Positions 32,820-43,240 of a stretch of 64,000 nt of DNA are shown here, in pieces (positions within the stretch are counted from its first letter, which is position 1; each line of letters starts with the position of its first letter). Both the position numbers and the translations under genes were made by a program. Source of the DNA: Pollenia angustigena (Eukaryota > Arthropoda > Insecta > Diptera > Polleniidae); contig OV884056.1 in NCBI GenBank assembly GCA_930367215.1, positions 121,022,053 through 121,086,052 of the forward strand, read 5' to 3'. Under the pieces are notes generated by a model, which was not told where the DNA came from, searched no databases, and was given only the letters and a program-made list of their open reading frames with translations.

Positions 32820-33400
32820 TTAAATAAAGTAGAACCACCTTCTACTTAAGTTTGTACCAATTTTGAGGGAGATACTTCACAATACCCACGGTCAAAGTAA
32901 TGAGCTTGTATTACAGCAGAACACATTTTTAAAATATTCGAAGTGTTTTCGCCTCTAATTATAATATGACGATTATCCAACTGAACATCGGGATGAGCCT
33001 CTTCATTGAGAATACTTTCATCACCGCCAGCAGGAGCCAAACCAATTAATTCCCAATAATCTAGATGCAATTCGTGTCCACCTGGTGCATAAAACAAATA
33101 AATGAGTTTCTACTTTTGTTCATGAAACGAAACTTACCGATTTGCCTTCTGGCACAGGTTTTAGTGTACCAAACATTGTAAAAATCCGTAATGTAAATAA
33201 AAAATTAAGCCTTTGCCTTGACGTCTTAAACGATGTGCCCATCCATAGATTTTAACGTTTCTGTCAATTTTCGATACATTCAAATATGCAGCTGGCCAAC
33301 TGGGATCTTCGGATATGAGTCTTTTTGGCTTCATCCAAATTTTGTTTAGGCTTTTCGGCATCTCCAGCTTCGCGTTTTTCTTTATCGTATTTTTATAACT
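32820..33400 (-). pseudogene. AsnRS: Asparaginyl-tRNA synthetase fragment (cytosolic type)
   Basis: The minus strand encodes the anticodon-binding OB-fold start (KIYGWAHRLRRQGK, about 33260-33210) and then APGGHELHLDYWELIGLAPAGG (about 33088-33020), DVQLDNRHIIIRGEN (about 32970) and FDRGYCEVSPSKLVQT (about 32890-32850). This order is that of eukaryotic cytosolic AsnRS, which charges tRNA-Asn. Lesions: a frameshift before LISEDPS, loss of sequence after GLIFYLHYG, and a TAA where glutamine is expected after LVQT, with VEGGSTLF continuing beyond. A 49-bp intron (33089-33137) keeps its GTAAG donor, but the acceptor reads AT. The catalytic domain is missing. It is a decayed genomic fragment. Confidence 0.85.
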
Positions 33401-33420
33401 TACTTACCCAAATGTTTTCA

Positions 33421-33458
33421 GTTGTTCTACTCTAACATATATGTTAGAGTGGTACAAC
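33421..33458. repeat. Near-perfect 38-bp palindrome
   Basis: GTTGTTCTACTCTAACAT pairs with ATGTTAGAGTGGTACAAC around an AT centre, with one or two mismatches. It may be a collapsed transposon whose two ends have joined. Confidence 0.6.
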
Positions 33459-34881
33459 TAATGTAAAATTGTTGCAAGTGTGTTAGTAAATTTTTTTTTT
33501 TTTTTAGTTTCGGTCATCCATTTCTTGTAGGGTATTGATCGTGATCGAACAGAATACGGGTAGTACATATAAAATTTTTTATTATTATTTATTATTATTT
33601 ATATTTATCAAGAAAACGTATAGCTGCCCTGATTCATCCTTATCCGTTACACTACGTTCACACTGGCGTATTTTATAGTATAATAAAGAGCTTAGACCCG
33701 CGTTTACCCTAAACAGGTATATTGTGAATCCCACCTTAGAAGGGATTTTTAAATTTTTTTTGGTCCTTTTATTTTATCTGTTTTTATGACTCTAATAATA
33801 TTCCATGACCCTATAGCTATGCAATGCGTTGTAAAATTTGTGTCACGTATTTTATAGCATATAAATAAAAGGATTTTAAGTTTTTTAATCCTTTTTATTC
33901 TACCTGTATTTGGTATGAAAAAAAATATGAAAAGGTTTAAAAGCCAGTGACATTCGGATGCAAACTCAGTGGATATAATAAATCTGAGCAATAACGTTTT
34001 TGATAAAAACATGGAGAGCTTCAGCTATAAAGAATGAAGATCTATTTAATATATTATTGGCAACGTCAGATCCGTACATCTCCAGTATTCGAAATCAATG
34101 GAAAGTGGAACATAAGGATTAAGATGTAGAAGTCAAAAAAACTACTAAAGAACAGAAATATCACAGAACAGAATAGGAATATTTGCAATCAATCTTTCAA
34201 TTAAATGAACAATAATTATAATTCATTAGATGAAGGACAGACATTGTATTAGTAAAAAATAATAATTAACAGAAACACACATTGTTACAAAAGTTATTAA
34301 AATCTATTGCTGCTTGTAGTTTTTTTTATCTACATATGTATGAAATGTTTTAATCAATAAGAAATATTCAAAAAATAAATACCTATATTTTCGTATTAAA
34401 AAGTTAAAAAAATCAGAATCCAGCGGATTTATTTTGCTAATATAAACAAATTTTACAGCAAAAAATAATAGATTCTTCTGTAGTAATAGCAAGATTTAAG
34501 ATAATAATTCTAAAGTTTTTTTAAGTGTATACAAATTTGAAAGCATAAAATTTTTAATTTTTCAGTAATAATAGCAAAATTTCCAGTTGATATTTTTAAT
34601 GTTAAAATTTTTTTATAGTGTAAACATTTAATTTTTTGGGTGTCCCATTATTGCAAAAAATATTATTATTTAAATCTAAAAATTACAATTTTAAATAATC
34701 AAAAAAAAAAAATTAAAAAACCATATTTCACGCTAAAGTTAAAAAAATCTAAAGTTCCACTTTGCCCTTAAATTCCCCAATAACTACTCAACCAATTTTA
34801 ATGAGAAAAGTTTAATAATCTTTCTGTCGATTAAAAAAAATTTCACTTAAATATCTCCTTCGGTTCAAAAGTTACAGATTT
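33459..34881. other. AT-rich interval without a recognised gene
   Basis: No known gene is visible. Bases 34020-34240 read as a plausible decayed coding stretch (KNEDLFNILLATSDPY, then QWKVEHKD) with several stops. I could not assign it, and it may be chance. The rest is low-complexity AT-rich DNA. Confidence 0.35.
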
Positions 34882-34914
34882 TTGGCCAATGAAAAACGAT
34901 TTTCAGCCACTGTG
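34882..34914 (+). mobile_element. Transposon end ...CAGCCACTGTG, left of Jockey copy D
   Basis: TTGGCCAATGA ... TTTTCAGCCACTGTG is the inverse of the sequence at 36954-36986. The body would extend to the left. The family is not identified. Confidence 0.45.
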
Positions 34915-35666
34915 CATCGGCAAAACACCACAGTGTGAAATTTTGTGTTTGTGCTTATGTTACTCCCCGTTTTATCCCTAAATTCGCATGTGTTTTTGAG
35001 TCCGAATCAATATAATTTTTCTTAAATACGTGAAAAATTTATTTACTTTGTTTATTTTAAATAATTTCTAAATTCATGCATGTGTGCTCGTTGAATGCAG
35101 ACGTGTTTTTTATAACTCGGCAAACGGTTTTTTTTTTTAACATAAATAAGTGTACATATATTTATAATACCATAATATTATTAAAAAAATAAATAATATA
35201 AGATTAGCGAATGGACGCTTTAAAATAATTTTAATTAAGTGAACGTTAACGTCACTGATAAAAATATTAAAAATTACAATTAACAAAAATATATGTATGC
35301 ACACATATACATATACATACATAAATTTTTAGCAAAAACATTTCTTGTTTTTCTTTATTGTTTTTTTATTCTCGGGGTTTTTAAACAACAAATAAAAAGA
35401 AGAGCACAATTAAACAAACAGTAATATAAAAAAAAACTCTTATGAATGCGTATAATGCAAAAACAGTAAAACATAATGAAAGAAATGCTTATGTTACAGT
35501 GAGTGTTGACGAAACAAAAATCGATGATAGCAAATATTTAACGGCTAAACCAATTACTCGAACGCGTTTCCTCTCACCCTCTGTTTACAAATACGGTCGA
35601 TCGTAAAGCAATAACAAATATATTAACTGCAAGCGTTGCCACAGTGCCAAAAACAACGTTAATAAT

Positions 35667-36310
35667 GGTGTTTTCTTTTCTAAAAAATAATGATGCATTA
35701 TAGTTGTGTAATATATTTATTAGGTTACACGAACCCTTACAAAGTGATAAATTTTTCTAAATTACAATGGAACAAAATAATAGCTACGTTTTGCACTCAA
35801 CACTAACGTGTATTTAGGGTGTTAAATATTGACTGCAAAGTTTGTACTAAAAGCGATATTCACCACGCTTGTAGCAATTTTCAACATGAAATTTTCTTAC
35901 AATTCCAATAAGCGTTAACAGCACTGATTTTCAATAATTAATGTCAGCTGTTGTTAAAAATTTTGCGACAAAAAAATATAATAAAAGTAAAACAAACGAA
36001 AAACAAAAAGTTTTTATATCCATCACAATAGAACTAAAAATCACAATATAACGCAAATTGTCCGCAAACACAAGAAAACAAATACTTGCTTGCATAAAAA
36101 AGTATTTTACGCAGATGCAAAAAAGGGTATTATCTTACCCGCAGTTATAACTGCGGGTAAGAAAAGGAACAAATTTGCCATTTATTGTTGCAACATGTTT
36201 AGAAAGGAAAACGACAACTTCTCACATTTTTGCATATATTTTTAGAATGGAAAAAAAACCCGCACGAATGGTAGCATATATGGAACATTAATGTCAGAAA
36301 AGAAAACACC
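35667..36310. mobile_element. Non-autonomous element with perfect 15-bp inverted repeats
   Basis: GGTGTTTTCTTTTCT at 35667 is matched exactly by AGAAAAGAAAACACC ending at 36310 (644 bp). It interrupts Jockey copy D. The flanks (ATAAT / ATAAG) suggest at most a 4-5 bp duplication, so the superfamily is open. No coding sequence. Confidence 0.8.
36134..36161. repeat. Perfect 28-bp palindrome
   Basis: CTTACCCGCAGTTA is followed directly by its reverse complement with no spacer. It lies inside the TIR element and is locally GC-richer than the surroundings. It could be a protein-binding site or a replication or repair scar. Confidence 0.85.
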
Positions 36311-36953
36311 ATAAGTGATGATACAATTAACCCGAAAACAACTGCTATGGAAAACTTATTAACTCAAGTTAAAATTTCTCAAAAGCCTCCAGTACAAGTT
36401 TGCATTGACAGATATATAACAGTGCTTAAACGGGCAGTGCTTACCTCCTCAGCACTTGCTTCGGCACCGAAAGTTTTAAAATATGGTACAATTGACAGAA
36501 CATATTCCCAAAATCGTTTCTCAATTCTGGATGAGGAATCCTCGGAAGCACCAAACGTCATCAAATCGTCTAAACCACCCCCGATATATCTTAGAGAGCA
36601 AAACTTAAATGAGTTAATAAAGAGTTTGATTTAATTGATAGGCGAAAACTCATTTTATATAGCTGCAATAAAGCGAGGTAGCATTAACGAGGAAAAATAC
36701 AGGTCAATCACGAGGATTATTTTCGCAAAGTAATTACAAGATTTAAAGCACTTAATAAAAACTTCTATACATACCAACTGAAGAGCAGTAAAGGTCTTCA
36801 GGTTGTGATAAAGGGCATTGACTCATGCGTGGACCCTGAAGAAATAAAAACATTTTTGGAAGAGAAAGGCTTCAAGATAAAAAAACGTGACAAATATTAA
36901 AAATAGGGGAAAAAAATCCACAAACACTTTTTCGAGTGGAGTTAGACCCGGCG

Positions 36954-37125
36954 CACAGTGGCTGAAAATTTTATTTCATTGGCCAAAAGTCCAATTTTTG
37001 TTTGTCACCGATTTCAAAAATTTTAATTTGATTTAATAGTAAACATATTAAAACTAAGGTAGCCAAAAAATTTGGTCAAAATATTGGTAATTGTGGGTGT
37101 GAAATATTGTTAAACACAACACACA
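36954..37125 (+). mobile_element. Transposon end CACAGTGGCTG..., right of Jockey copy D
   Basis: It starts CACAGTGGCTGAAAAT and continues TTTCATTGGCCAA, the inverse of 34882-34914. It breaks Jockey D mid-ORF1 and ends where Jockey copy C begins. The far end was not identified. Confidence 0.45.
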
Positions 37126-37895
37126 GTTCGGTTTGTGCTTTGTTGTGATACAGACGTGTATTTTAGCCCCGCATACGATTTGAACTATTAATTAATAACA
37201 TTTGATTTTGTAATATAAGCAGCGAATGGACGCTTAAAAAATATAATATACATATTTTGTTATATAAATTATTTAACATAATAGTGAACAATTTAAATCG
37301 TTAAAATTAAATAAAATAAAACAGTAGAAATATATACATACGTATGTATGAATGTTCATACATGTGTATACATATTCTGAACAAAAACATTTAAATTTTT
37401 TTTGTTGTTGTTGTAAAATACAATAAATAATAAAAATATTAAAGCAAAACGGTGAAAAACAAAAACAACTCTTTGCATGAGAACGAACAGTGAAACAACA
37501 CTAAGACAAAATGAAAGAAACGTTTACGTTTTAGTTCAAGCAAACGAAAATAATGCAGAAATAAATAAAACTAAACAAAATAATATAAACTATTTAACGG
37601 CTAAGCCAATTACTCGAACACGTTCCCTATCACCCTCGGTGTTTACAAAAACAGTGGATAGTGACTCATTAAAAAAACTACAACTAGATTTGGTGACAAG
37701 TGTTGACAGGCCAGCAAGTATTGCCGTGAGGTCAAAAACAAATTTAGTGGGAAATGATACCATGAACTTAAACACAAATGCAATGGAAAACCCCCCTGTA
37801 AAAAGCTGTCAAAAGCCTACAGTACAAGTTGGTATGGACAGGTACATAACAGTGCTTAAACGGGGACGCAGCCTTACCTCTGCAGCAGTTGCTTC
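37126..37895 (+). mobile_element. Jockey-type LINE, copy C, 5' 770 bp
   Basis: It starts GTTCGGTTTGTGC, as copy B at 58191 does, and contains the leader and the first part of ORF1 from ATG 37477. The ORF1 frame reads cleanly (NINYLTAKPITRTR to LKRGRSLTSAAVAS), better than the same region in copy A. It stops abruptly at 37895, where other copies continue with GGCCTC, so the rest has been deleted. Confidence 0.85.
37477..37895 (+). pseudogene. Jockey ORF1 N-terminal fragment (copy C)
   Basis: About 140 codons of the Gag-like ORF1 N-terminus precede the zinc-knuckle part, which is missing. The N-terminal region is low-complexity and polar. Beyond 37895 the frame enters foreign DNA and stops at 37918. 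It is useful as the least damaged example of this part in the window. Confidence 0.8.
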
Positions 37896-37902
37896 AAACA
37901 TT

Positions 37903-38500
37903 GAGCAAACATTTATTTGATATTACAAAAAAATTGTAATCTCAAATAACAGCAATACATATCTATAACACAATGATAAAACCACACTTTGAATTTGGTT
38001 CAACTATTTTATACACATGCTGCTCAACAACACAAATACAAAGATTACAAAAACTACAAAATAAAGCTATGAGGTCAATATTAAAATACAATATATATGC
38101 TCCAATTCAACTAATGCTAGACACACTAAAATGGTTAAACATTCAACAAAGACTTAAACTGAATACACTGCAATTCATACAGAAAATGAAAATGGGAAAT
38201 GCACCAGAATACCTTACTGAACAACTTGAATATGTGAGAGAAGTACAACCATATTACCTTAGAAACGCTGAAAATTTCCGACTGCCGAGGGTAACAACAA
38301 CAGCTATGTAACGATCTCTATTCTTTAAAGGACTTAAATTAAACAATCTGTTACCAGATTACATTAAAAGGGAGGAAAATATTAATATATGTAGGAAGAA
38401 TATAGCACAATTTGTAAAAAATAATTAAAAACTATGTATATTTGAATTTAAAATTATGATGAATACTACTAAATAAATAAAAAAAAGAAAAAAAAAAAAG
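37903..38500 (+). mobile_element. 3' fragment of another LINE, with target duplication
   Basis: The fragment is 5' truncated and encodes the C-terminal tail of an RT protein (LQKLQNKAMRSILK, LKWLNIQQRLKLNTLQFIQKMK, LFFKGLKLNNLLPDYIK) between 37973 and about 38428, with one stop near 38309. It ends in an A-rich tail (38474-38500). AAACATT flanks both ends (37896-37902, 38501-38507). The tail architecture resembles the ORF at 12582 in general plan, but it is a different family. Confidence 0.8.
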
Positions 38501-38624
38501 AAACATTAAACAAAATATTTTTTTGTTTCACACAGTTTGAAGCAAATATCAGAACAAATATTTTTGTCAAATATTTCAAGTATTTCATTAGTGAATGAGG
38601 GTTTGAATTTTTCAATAAAATTTA

Positions 38625-38898
38625 GGCCCTGAATTTGTAAAACGCAACGCAACCCCAAAAATAACATTGAAAGCAAAAACAATGTCAAAAATTTTTCAAA
38701 ATTTTGTTGTTGCTTTCTACAGAAATACATATTGCGTTTAAAAATTATCAACGCCACAAGATATGCAGCGTTTAAAATTTAAAAATTCAATATTCATTTC
38801 TATAGAAAACAACAACAAAATTATGAAATATTTTCAATTTTGTTTTTGCTTTCAATATAATTTTTGGCGTTGCTTTTGCGTTTTTCAAATTTAGGGCC
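38625..38898. mobile_element. Foldback MITE with TTA target duplication (PIF/Harbinger-like)
   Basis: The 274-bp element has TTA on both sides (38622-38624, 38899-38901). The ends are GGCCCTGAATTTG and the reverse complement of GGCCCTAAATTTG, and pairing continues imperfectly for about 100 bp into each arm. A TTA duplication and GG-starting ends are typical of PIF/Harbinger MITEs. Confidence 0.85.
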
Positions 38899-38963
38899 TT
38901 AATTTTTCACAGGACTGAATTGAAATTTAAATTTCGTAAAACCTGAAGTTTGAAAGACTAATA

Positions 38964-39398
38964 GGACCCATACACAAGACCATCATGATTGTACAATCAA
39001 GCGATTGTGCCAGCTGATGGACCGTGTATGAGCTTGTGGTGTGATTGTACCAGTTGATGGTGCTTTATCAAAAATAGTTTGATATTTTTTTGATTGTACC
39101 AGCATGATTGTATCGTGTGCTGTAAAGTAAGCTCATAAATGTTAAATCGTTAAGGCATAAACATCAAAAAATACAAAATTTAAATTAAAACACGTTTTTT
39201 TACTCCTTATTCGTTTTCGTTTTAGGATAATAGCAATAATAACAGCAGCACAAATTTTATTGTTATTCAATACAACATTTTCCACACAATTTTTGGTAAA
39301 AAATAAATTTTGTACCAGCATGCTGGTGTGTTGTGTGCTTCAAGCTTAATTGCACAATCACTTGATTGTACAATCATGATGGTATTGTGTATGGGCCC
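38964..39398 (-). mobile_element. MITE with TA target duplication, copy 2 (inverted)
   Basis: The 435-bp element has its interior in reverse orientation to the copy at 5698-6148. The ends begin GGACCCATACAC and, from the other side, GGGCCCATACAC. TA flanks both ends (38962-38963, 39399-39400). It differs from copy 1 by scattered substitutions. Confidence 0.9.
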
Positions 39399-40129
39399 TA
39401 TAAGTTAAAATTAATTTTCTACATCAATTGAAAATAAAATTGTCCGGAATTAGAAGATATCTGGTTATCGTGTGCACTTGAATAAGAAAATTTTAATTTT
39501 TTTCAAAATAGAAAGAATAGGAAGTTAATTCACCCAAATAAAATACAATTTTTTTTATTTTTTCATTCCCCTAAACAAAACGTAAAATTTTAAATTTTCA
39601 AATTAAGAGTTTCGTAAAGTAAATTTAAAATGTATCGGTTAAGTGTTTTTTATAAAACCTGCTGTTTTTTTTGCTTCTTTTACAATGGTGTTGCTTTTTT
39701 GGATTTTTTTTTTATATTCCCATTTTTGTATTAAAAACTTCGTATGTTGCTACCAAGGCGAATTCCTTTATAAAAGTGAATTCGCCTTGGTAACTACCTT
39801 TTTGCAACTCTGTTGTCATTTTAAAAACAATCAACTGAAATCATAGTAGGCTGTTAAAAAAAGAAATAAATAAAAAAGTGTAAAATATGCCGAAAAAGAA
39901 TAGTAATAGAAATTTATTATTAAAAATGGTAAAAACATATGAAGGAGTCTTTAAAATTTAAGAAAATTGGCAACATATGCTGCTGCAAAATAAATTGTTC
40001 AAAAAAGTCTAATGTGGATCAATATATAAGATGTGGGAAACACCAATTGTCGTCTTCTAAGCAAGAGAACCATCCACAGAAACTAATTACGGAATATCCA
40101 GTGACTCCAACTGCCACAACATTTAACAA
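39399..40129. other. AT-rich spacer, no gene seen
   Basis: Apart from the 36-bp transposon relic at 39754-39789, nothing is recognised. Open frames at 39643-39846 and 39939-40253 have the composition of chance frames, although the second contains a cysteine cluster (CCCKINC). Confidence 0.4.
39754..39789. mobile_element. 36-bp relic made of two transposon ends
   Basis: CAAGGCGAATTC, a 12-bp spacer, then GAATTCGCCTTG. These are the ends of the element at 20306-20740 brought together. Flanks GTTGCTAC and GTAACTAC agree at 6 of 8 positions, in keeping with an old 8-bp duplication. Confidence 0.75.
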
Positions 40130-40545
40130 GTTAGAGTGCTATATTCGGCTGTGCCGAATCTTTGATACCCTCCACCAACACTTCGAATGTAGTAATATCT
40201 GCATGATGTCTATTTATTATTATAATCTTTGTAAAAACAGACATCTGCATTAAAATTTGTTGCGGTTTAGACCTATATAAAATTATTGAGCGACAATCAG
40301 AATCAATTTTAAAAAGCTTGAGTAGAATATCAGTTTAAGCTGAACTTAAATGATTTTCAGGAGAACAAATTACATATATAAAAGCCATGGTAAGCTATAA
40401 CCCAATCATCCCAAATTCTGCAGAACGATTTCTGGTATTAAAAAACATAAATTTCAATACAGCGGTGCAATTAGTTTAAGCGTTTGCAATGAAGCTAAAC
40501 TGAAAGAAAGTTTACCACGTATTTAATTATTTTACCAGAGTGGGC

Positions 40546-41164
40546 TTTAAATGGGGCCTATGGAAAGTTATGCACCGATCTTCACCGAATTTCACAGTGT
40601 CATTTCTAGTTCTAAAAAACTGTGATGTACATTTTGTTATGATAGCATTATTTTTTACGTTTTTAGGCGTACTAAGCTGTTTTCTGGAAGTAAGGTTTAT
40701 ATGGGGCCTAGGGTAAATTAAGGACCGATCTTCACGAAATTACATAGTTTTACTTCTTGTCCTATAACATTTTGATATGCCAAATTTTGTTATGATAGCG
40801 TTATTTTTTACGGATTTAGGAGTACTAAACTGTTTTCCGGAAGTAGGGTTTATATGGGGCCTAGGGTAAGTTATAGACTGATCTTCACGAAATAACATAG
40901 TTTTATTTCTTGTCCTATAAAACTTTGATGTACCAAATTTTGTTATGATAGCGTTATTTTTAACGGTTTTAGGCGTACTTAGCTGTTTTCCGGAAGTAGG
41001 GTTTATATGGGGCTAGGGTAAATTATGGACCGATCTTCACGAAATTACATAGTTTTACTTCTTGTCCTATAGAACTTTGATGTACCAAATTTTGTTATGA
41101 TATCGTTATTTTTTACGGATTTAGGCGTACTAAACTGTTTTCCGGAAGTAGGGTTTATATGGGG
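40546..41164 (+). repeat. Minisatellite, about 153-bp period, four units
   Basis: The phrase TTTATATGGGGCCTAGGGTAA starts at about 40546, 40696, 40849, 41002 and 41154. Each unit also contains GACCGATCTTCACGAAAT and a stretch ending CCGGAAGTAGGG. The array is cut at 41164 by the hAT element, and the phrase reappears at 41955. Confidence 0.9.
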
Positions 41165-41954
41165 CAGAGAACGGCTTTGTGCAATTGTAAAAAAATCGCA
41201 TTAAATGAACAGCAACAAATACACTCACTTGCGGTCATACAATCAAACTTGCGCAACCGCAAATATTCGCTGCTGGTTTGCAGTCATTCAAATAATGCAC
41301 ATCGTGCTTTGTTATTTATACAATCGTTACCTTCGTTTTTTAATAAAGATGTTTGTGTGTTCGGTGCGACAATGATTGTTTTGGTAAAGAAAAAAAAATA
41401 CAAACAAAAAAGCCAGAAATTAAGCAATTATTACTCATGTATTCATTCAGCATTAAATATGTAGTACAAGAAAAAAAAAAATTAAAATGAAACTAAACGC
41501 ACATATGTATGTAGGTACATACATACAAACAATTTCCATAGAAAAATACTTTTTTTTTATCTTAAAAAGTACAGTAGTTCTGTATGTAGGCACAATGTAT
41601 TCTTGTTATTGTTGTTTTTATTGTTGTTAATTTTAACAAAGCGTCTCTCGAGTGGTTTATTGTTGTTATTGTTGTTAATGTTAACAAAGCGTCGTCTCAT
41701 CGAGTGGACAATGACTACTTGAATGCAAAAGTATAAGAATGTGTTCTTTTAAATTTACACAGTTGTGTTATATTGCGTGAGCAACAAAAATGCAAATAAA
41801 GCACTTTCAATAAAAAACGAATAAATGCAAAAATCAAATGTGTACGAAACGATGTAAAAATTACCAACGTTGAACTTTGTTTTGCAAGCAAAGAGTGAAT
41901 GTAAATTTTACCGTATGAATAAATCAAGAAAAATACTGATTTTGCAGTTCTCTA
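41165..41954. mobile_element. Non-autonomous hobo-like hAT element
   Basis: The 790-bp element is flanked by a perfect 8-bp duplication, ATATGGGG (41157-41164, 41955-41962). The left end is CAGAGAACGGC and the right end TGCAGTTCTCTA. The hobo terminal repeat is CAGAGAACTGCA, so the right end matches it at 11 of 12 positions. No transposase. A direct repeat around AACAAAGCGTC lies at 41634-41707. Unit 1 of the tandem array starts inside it at 41401. Confidence 0.9.
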
Positions 41955-42426
41955 ATATGGGGCCTAGGGTAAGTTATGGACCGATCTTCACGAAATTTTA
42001 CAGCGTGATTTCTAGTTGAATAAGAAGATTTCTTGCGAAATCGTATGTCATTCTGTGCATTATTCCACCATTTATGTAAGTTTTTGTAACAAAATTATCA
42101 ATTTTTTTTAGGTGGTGGTTCCACATTTTGATTCATAGCTCTGATCCTACTAAACGGATTTTGCTGAATTTCAATCCCAAACTGCTTAATATAACTACAA
42201 GCAATTTGACACCCAGTTTGTTTAGTTCTTTTGAGTTTTTCGAAAGTGAGCATGTTTTCAACAGACGGACATACAGACGGACATGGCTAAATCGACTTAG
42301 AATTACTTAAGGACCCAGAATATATATACTTTATGGGGTCTGAGATGAATTATAAAAAAGTTTCACACGGAATGACAAACTTAATAAACCCTCTTCACAA
42401 CTAATTGTGGTGGAGGGAATAAAAAG

Positions 42427-42720
42427 GATCTTCGTAAAGCACTGTTAGAATCCAATATGTCAATATAAAAATTAGTTCTCCCAGTTTCAAAAATTTCATT
42501 GACAAATATTCTCAAAAGTCGGTTCCGTCTGAAACTGGCTTGAAAATATGATTTTTGTAGTAAAAGAATTTTATGGCCAATATTTCTCTATTAAACAGAA
42601 TTCTATAAGAAAATTATAAAAAATGGATTAAGAGTGTATTAAAAAGAACTTGAAAGTTCTTGCGTTTTTTAATATAAACATACATAGTATGTATGTTAAA
42701 AATATATGTTACAAAAACAA
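42427..42720. other. Spacer left of Jockey A
   Basis: About 290 bp of AT-rich sequence between the dispersed repeat and the start of Jockey A, with nothing recognised. It recurs in units 2 and 3. Confidence 0.5.
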
Positions 42721-42781
42721 AATTCGGTTTGTGCTTTGTTGTGATACAGACGTGTATTTTAGCCCCGCATACGATTTGAAC

Positions 42782-43240
42782 GAAGCTTACTATAGGAAAG
42801 ATCCAAACGTTTATAAATCGATGTTTAAGGCAAATATTAAAAATCTTTTGGCCAAATTGGATATCCAATGAAGAGCTTTGGCTGCAGGCTGGTTGTTGTC
42901 CAATCGAATTCGATATACGAAGACGAAAATGGACTTGGATTGGTCATATTCTTAGAAGACCACAAAACGATATTGCTAGAGAAGCTCTTGATTGGAACCC
43001 TCAAGGTCAACGCCGGCAAGGACGACCTCGCAACACATGGATACGTTGCACAAGAAAGGAACTTGAATCAGCACAAACAACTTGGAATCAAATCAAACTA
43101 CTTGCAAGAGACAGAAATAGTTGGAGAGAATTCATTAACGCCCTATGTTCCTCGTGAACATTATATTTAAGTATGTACTTGTTATATTAAGGTATAAGTA
43201 CTGTTCATATTTAAATAAATAAAGGACATATATATATATA
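42782..43240 (+). mobile_element. RTE-like LINE 3' fragment inserted in Jockey leader (unit 1)
   Basis: The 459-bp fragment is flanked by a perfect 12-bp duplication, TACGATTTGAAC (42770-42781, 43241-43252). One frame encodes the RTE C-terminus: LKIFWPNWISNEELW, then RRKWTWIGHILRRPQND, QGRPRNTW and a stop after ALCSS near 43161. After AATAAATAAAGG it ends in a TA-repeat tail. The 5' truncation is typical of LINE insertion. Confidence 0.92.

Larger units (their letters stand above)
35081..36953 (+). mobile_element. Jockey-type LINE, copy D, 5' part with nested TIR element
   Basis: A divergent 5' leader (GCGAATGGACGC near 35209 is shared with the other copies) leads to ORF1. The ORF1 frame starts MNAYNAKTVKHNERN near 35442 and holds TAKPITRTR. 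It is cut by the element at 35667-36310 and resumes at about 36347 (DRYITVLKR, SSEAPNVIKSSKPPP). Stops and shifts follow, and it ends at LDPGA (36953). No ORF2 is present. It is more divergent than copies A, B and C, so it is the oldest of the set. The start is approximate. Confidence 0.75.
40130..42426. mobile_element. Dispersed fly repeat with inverted ends, minisatellite core and nested hAT
   Basis: The left end reads GCTATATTCGGCTGTGCCG then GATACCCTCCACCA; the right end reads TGTGGTGGAGGGAATAAAAA. Both resemble a repeat common in higher-fly genomes (from memory), which also carries the nearby GGACATACAGACGGACATGG and TATACTTTATGGGGTCTGAG segments. The core is a tandem array (40546-41164), interrupted by a hobo-like hAT. 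No coding sequence. Its right part recurs in the tandem units at 47460 and about 52967. Confidence 0.65.

Noticed and set aside
40546..41163. Possible CRISPR-like array
   Set aside because: The repeats are contiguous 153-bp minisatellite units without spacers, in a eukaryotic setting.
42868..43170. A 100-codon plus-strand frame repeated in all three units
   Set aside because: It overlaps, in another frame, the clearly conserved RTE C-terminus (WIGHILRRP). Its repetition is due to the tandem units.
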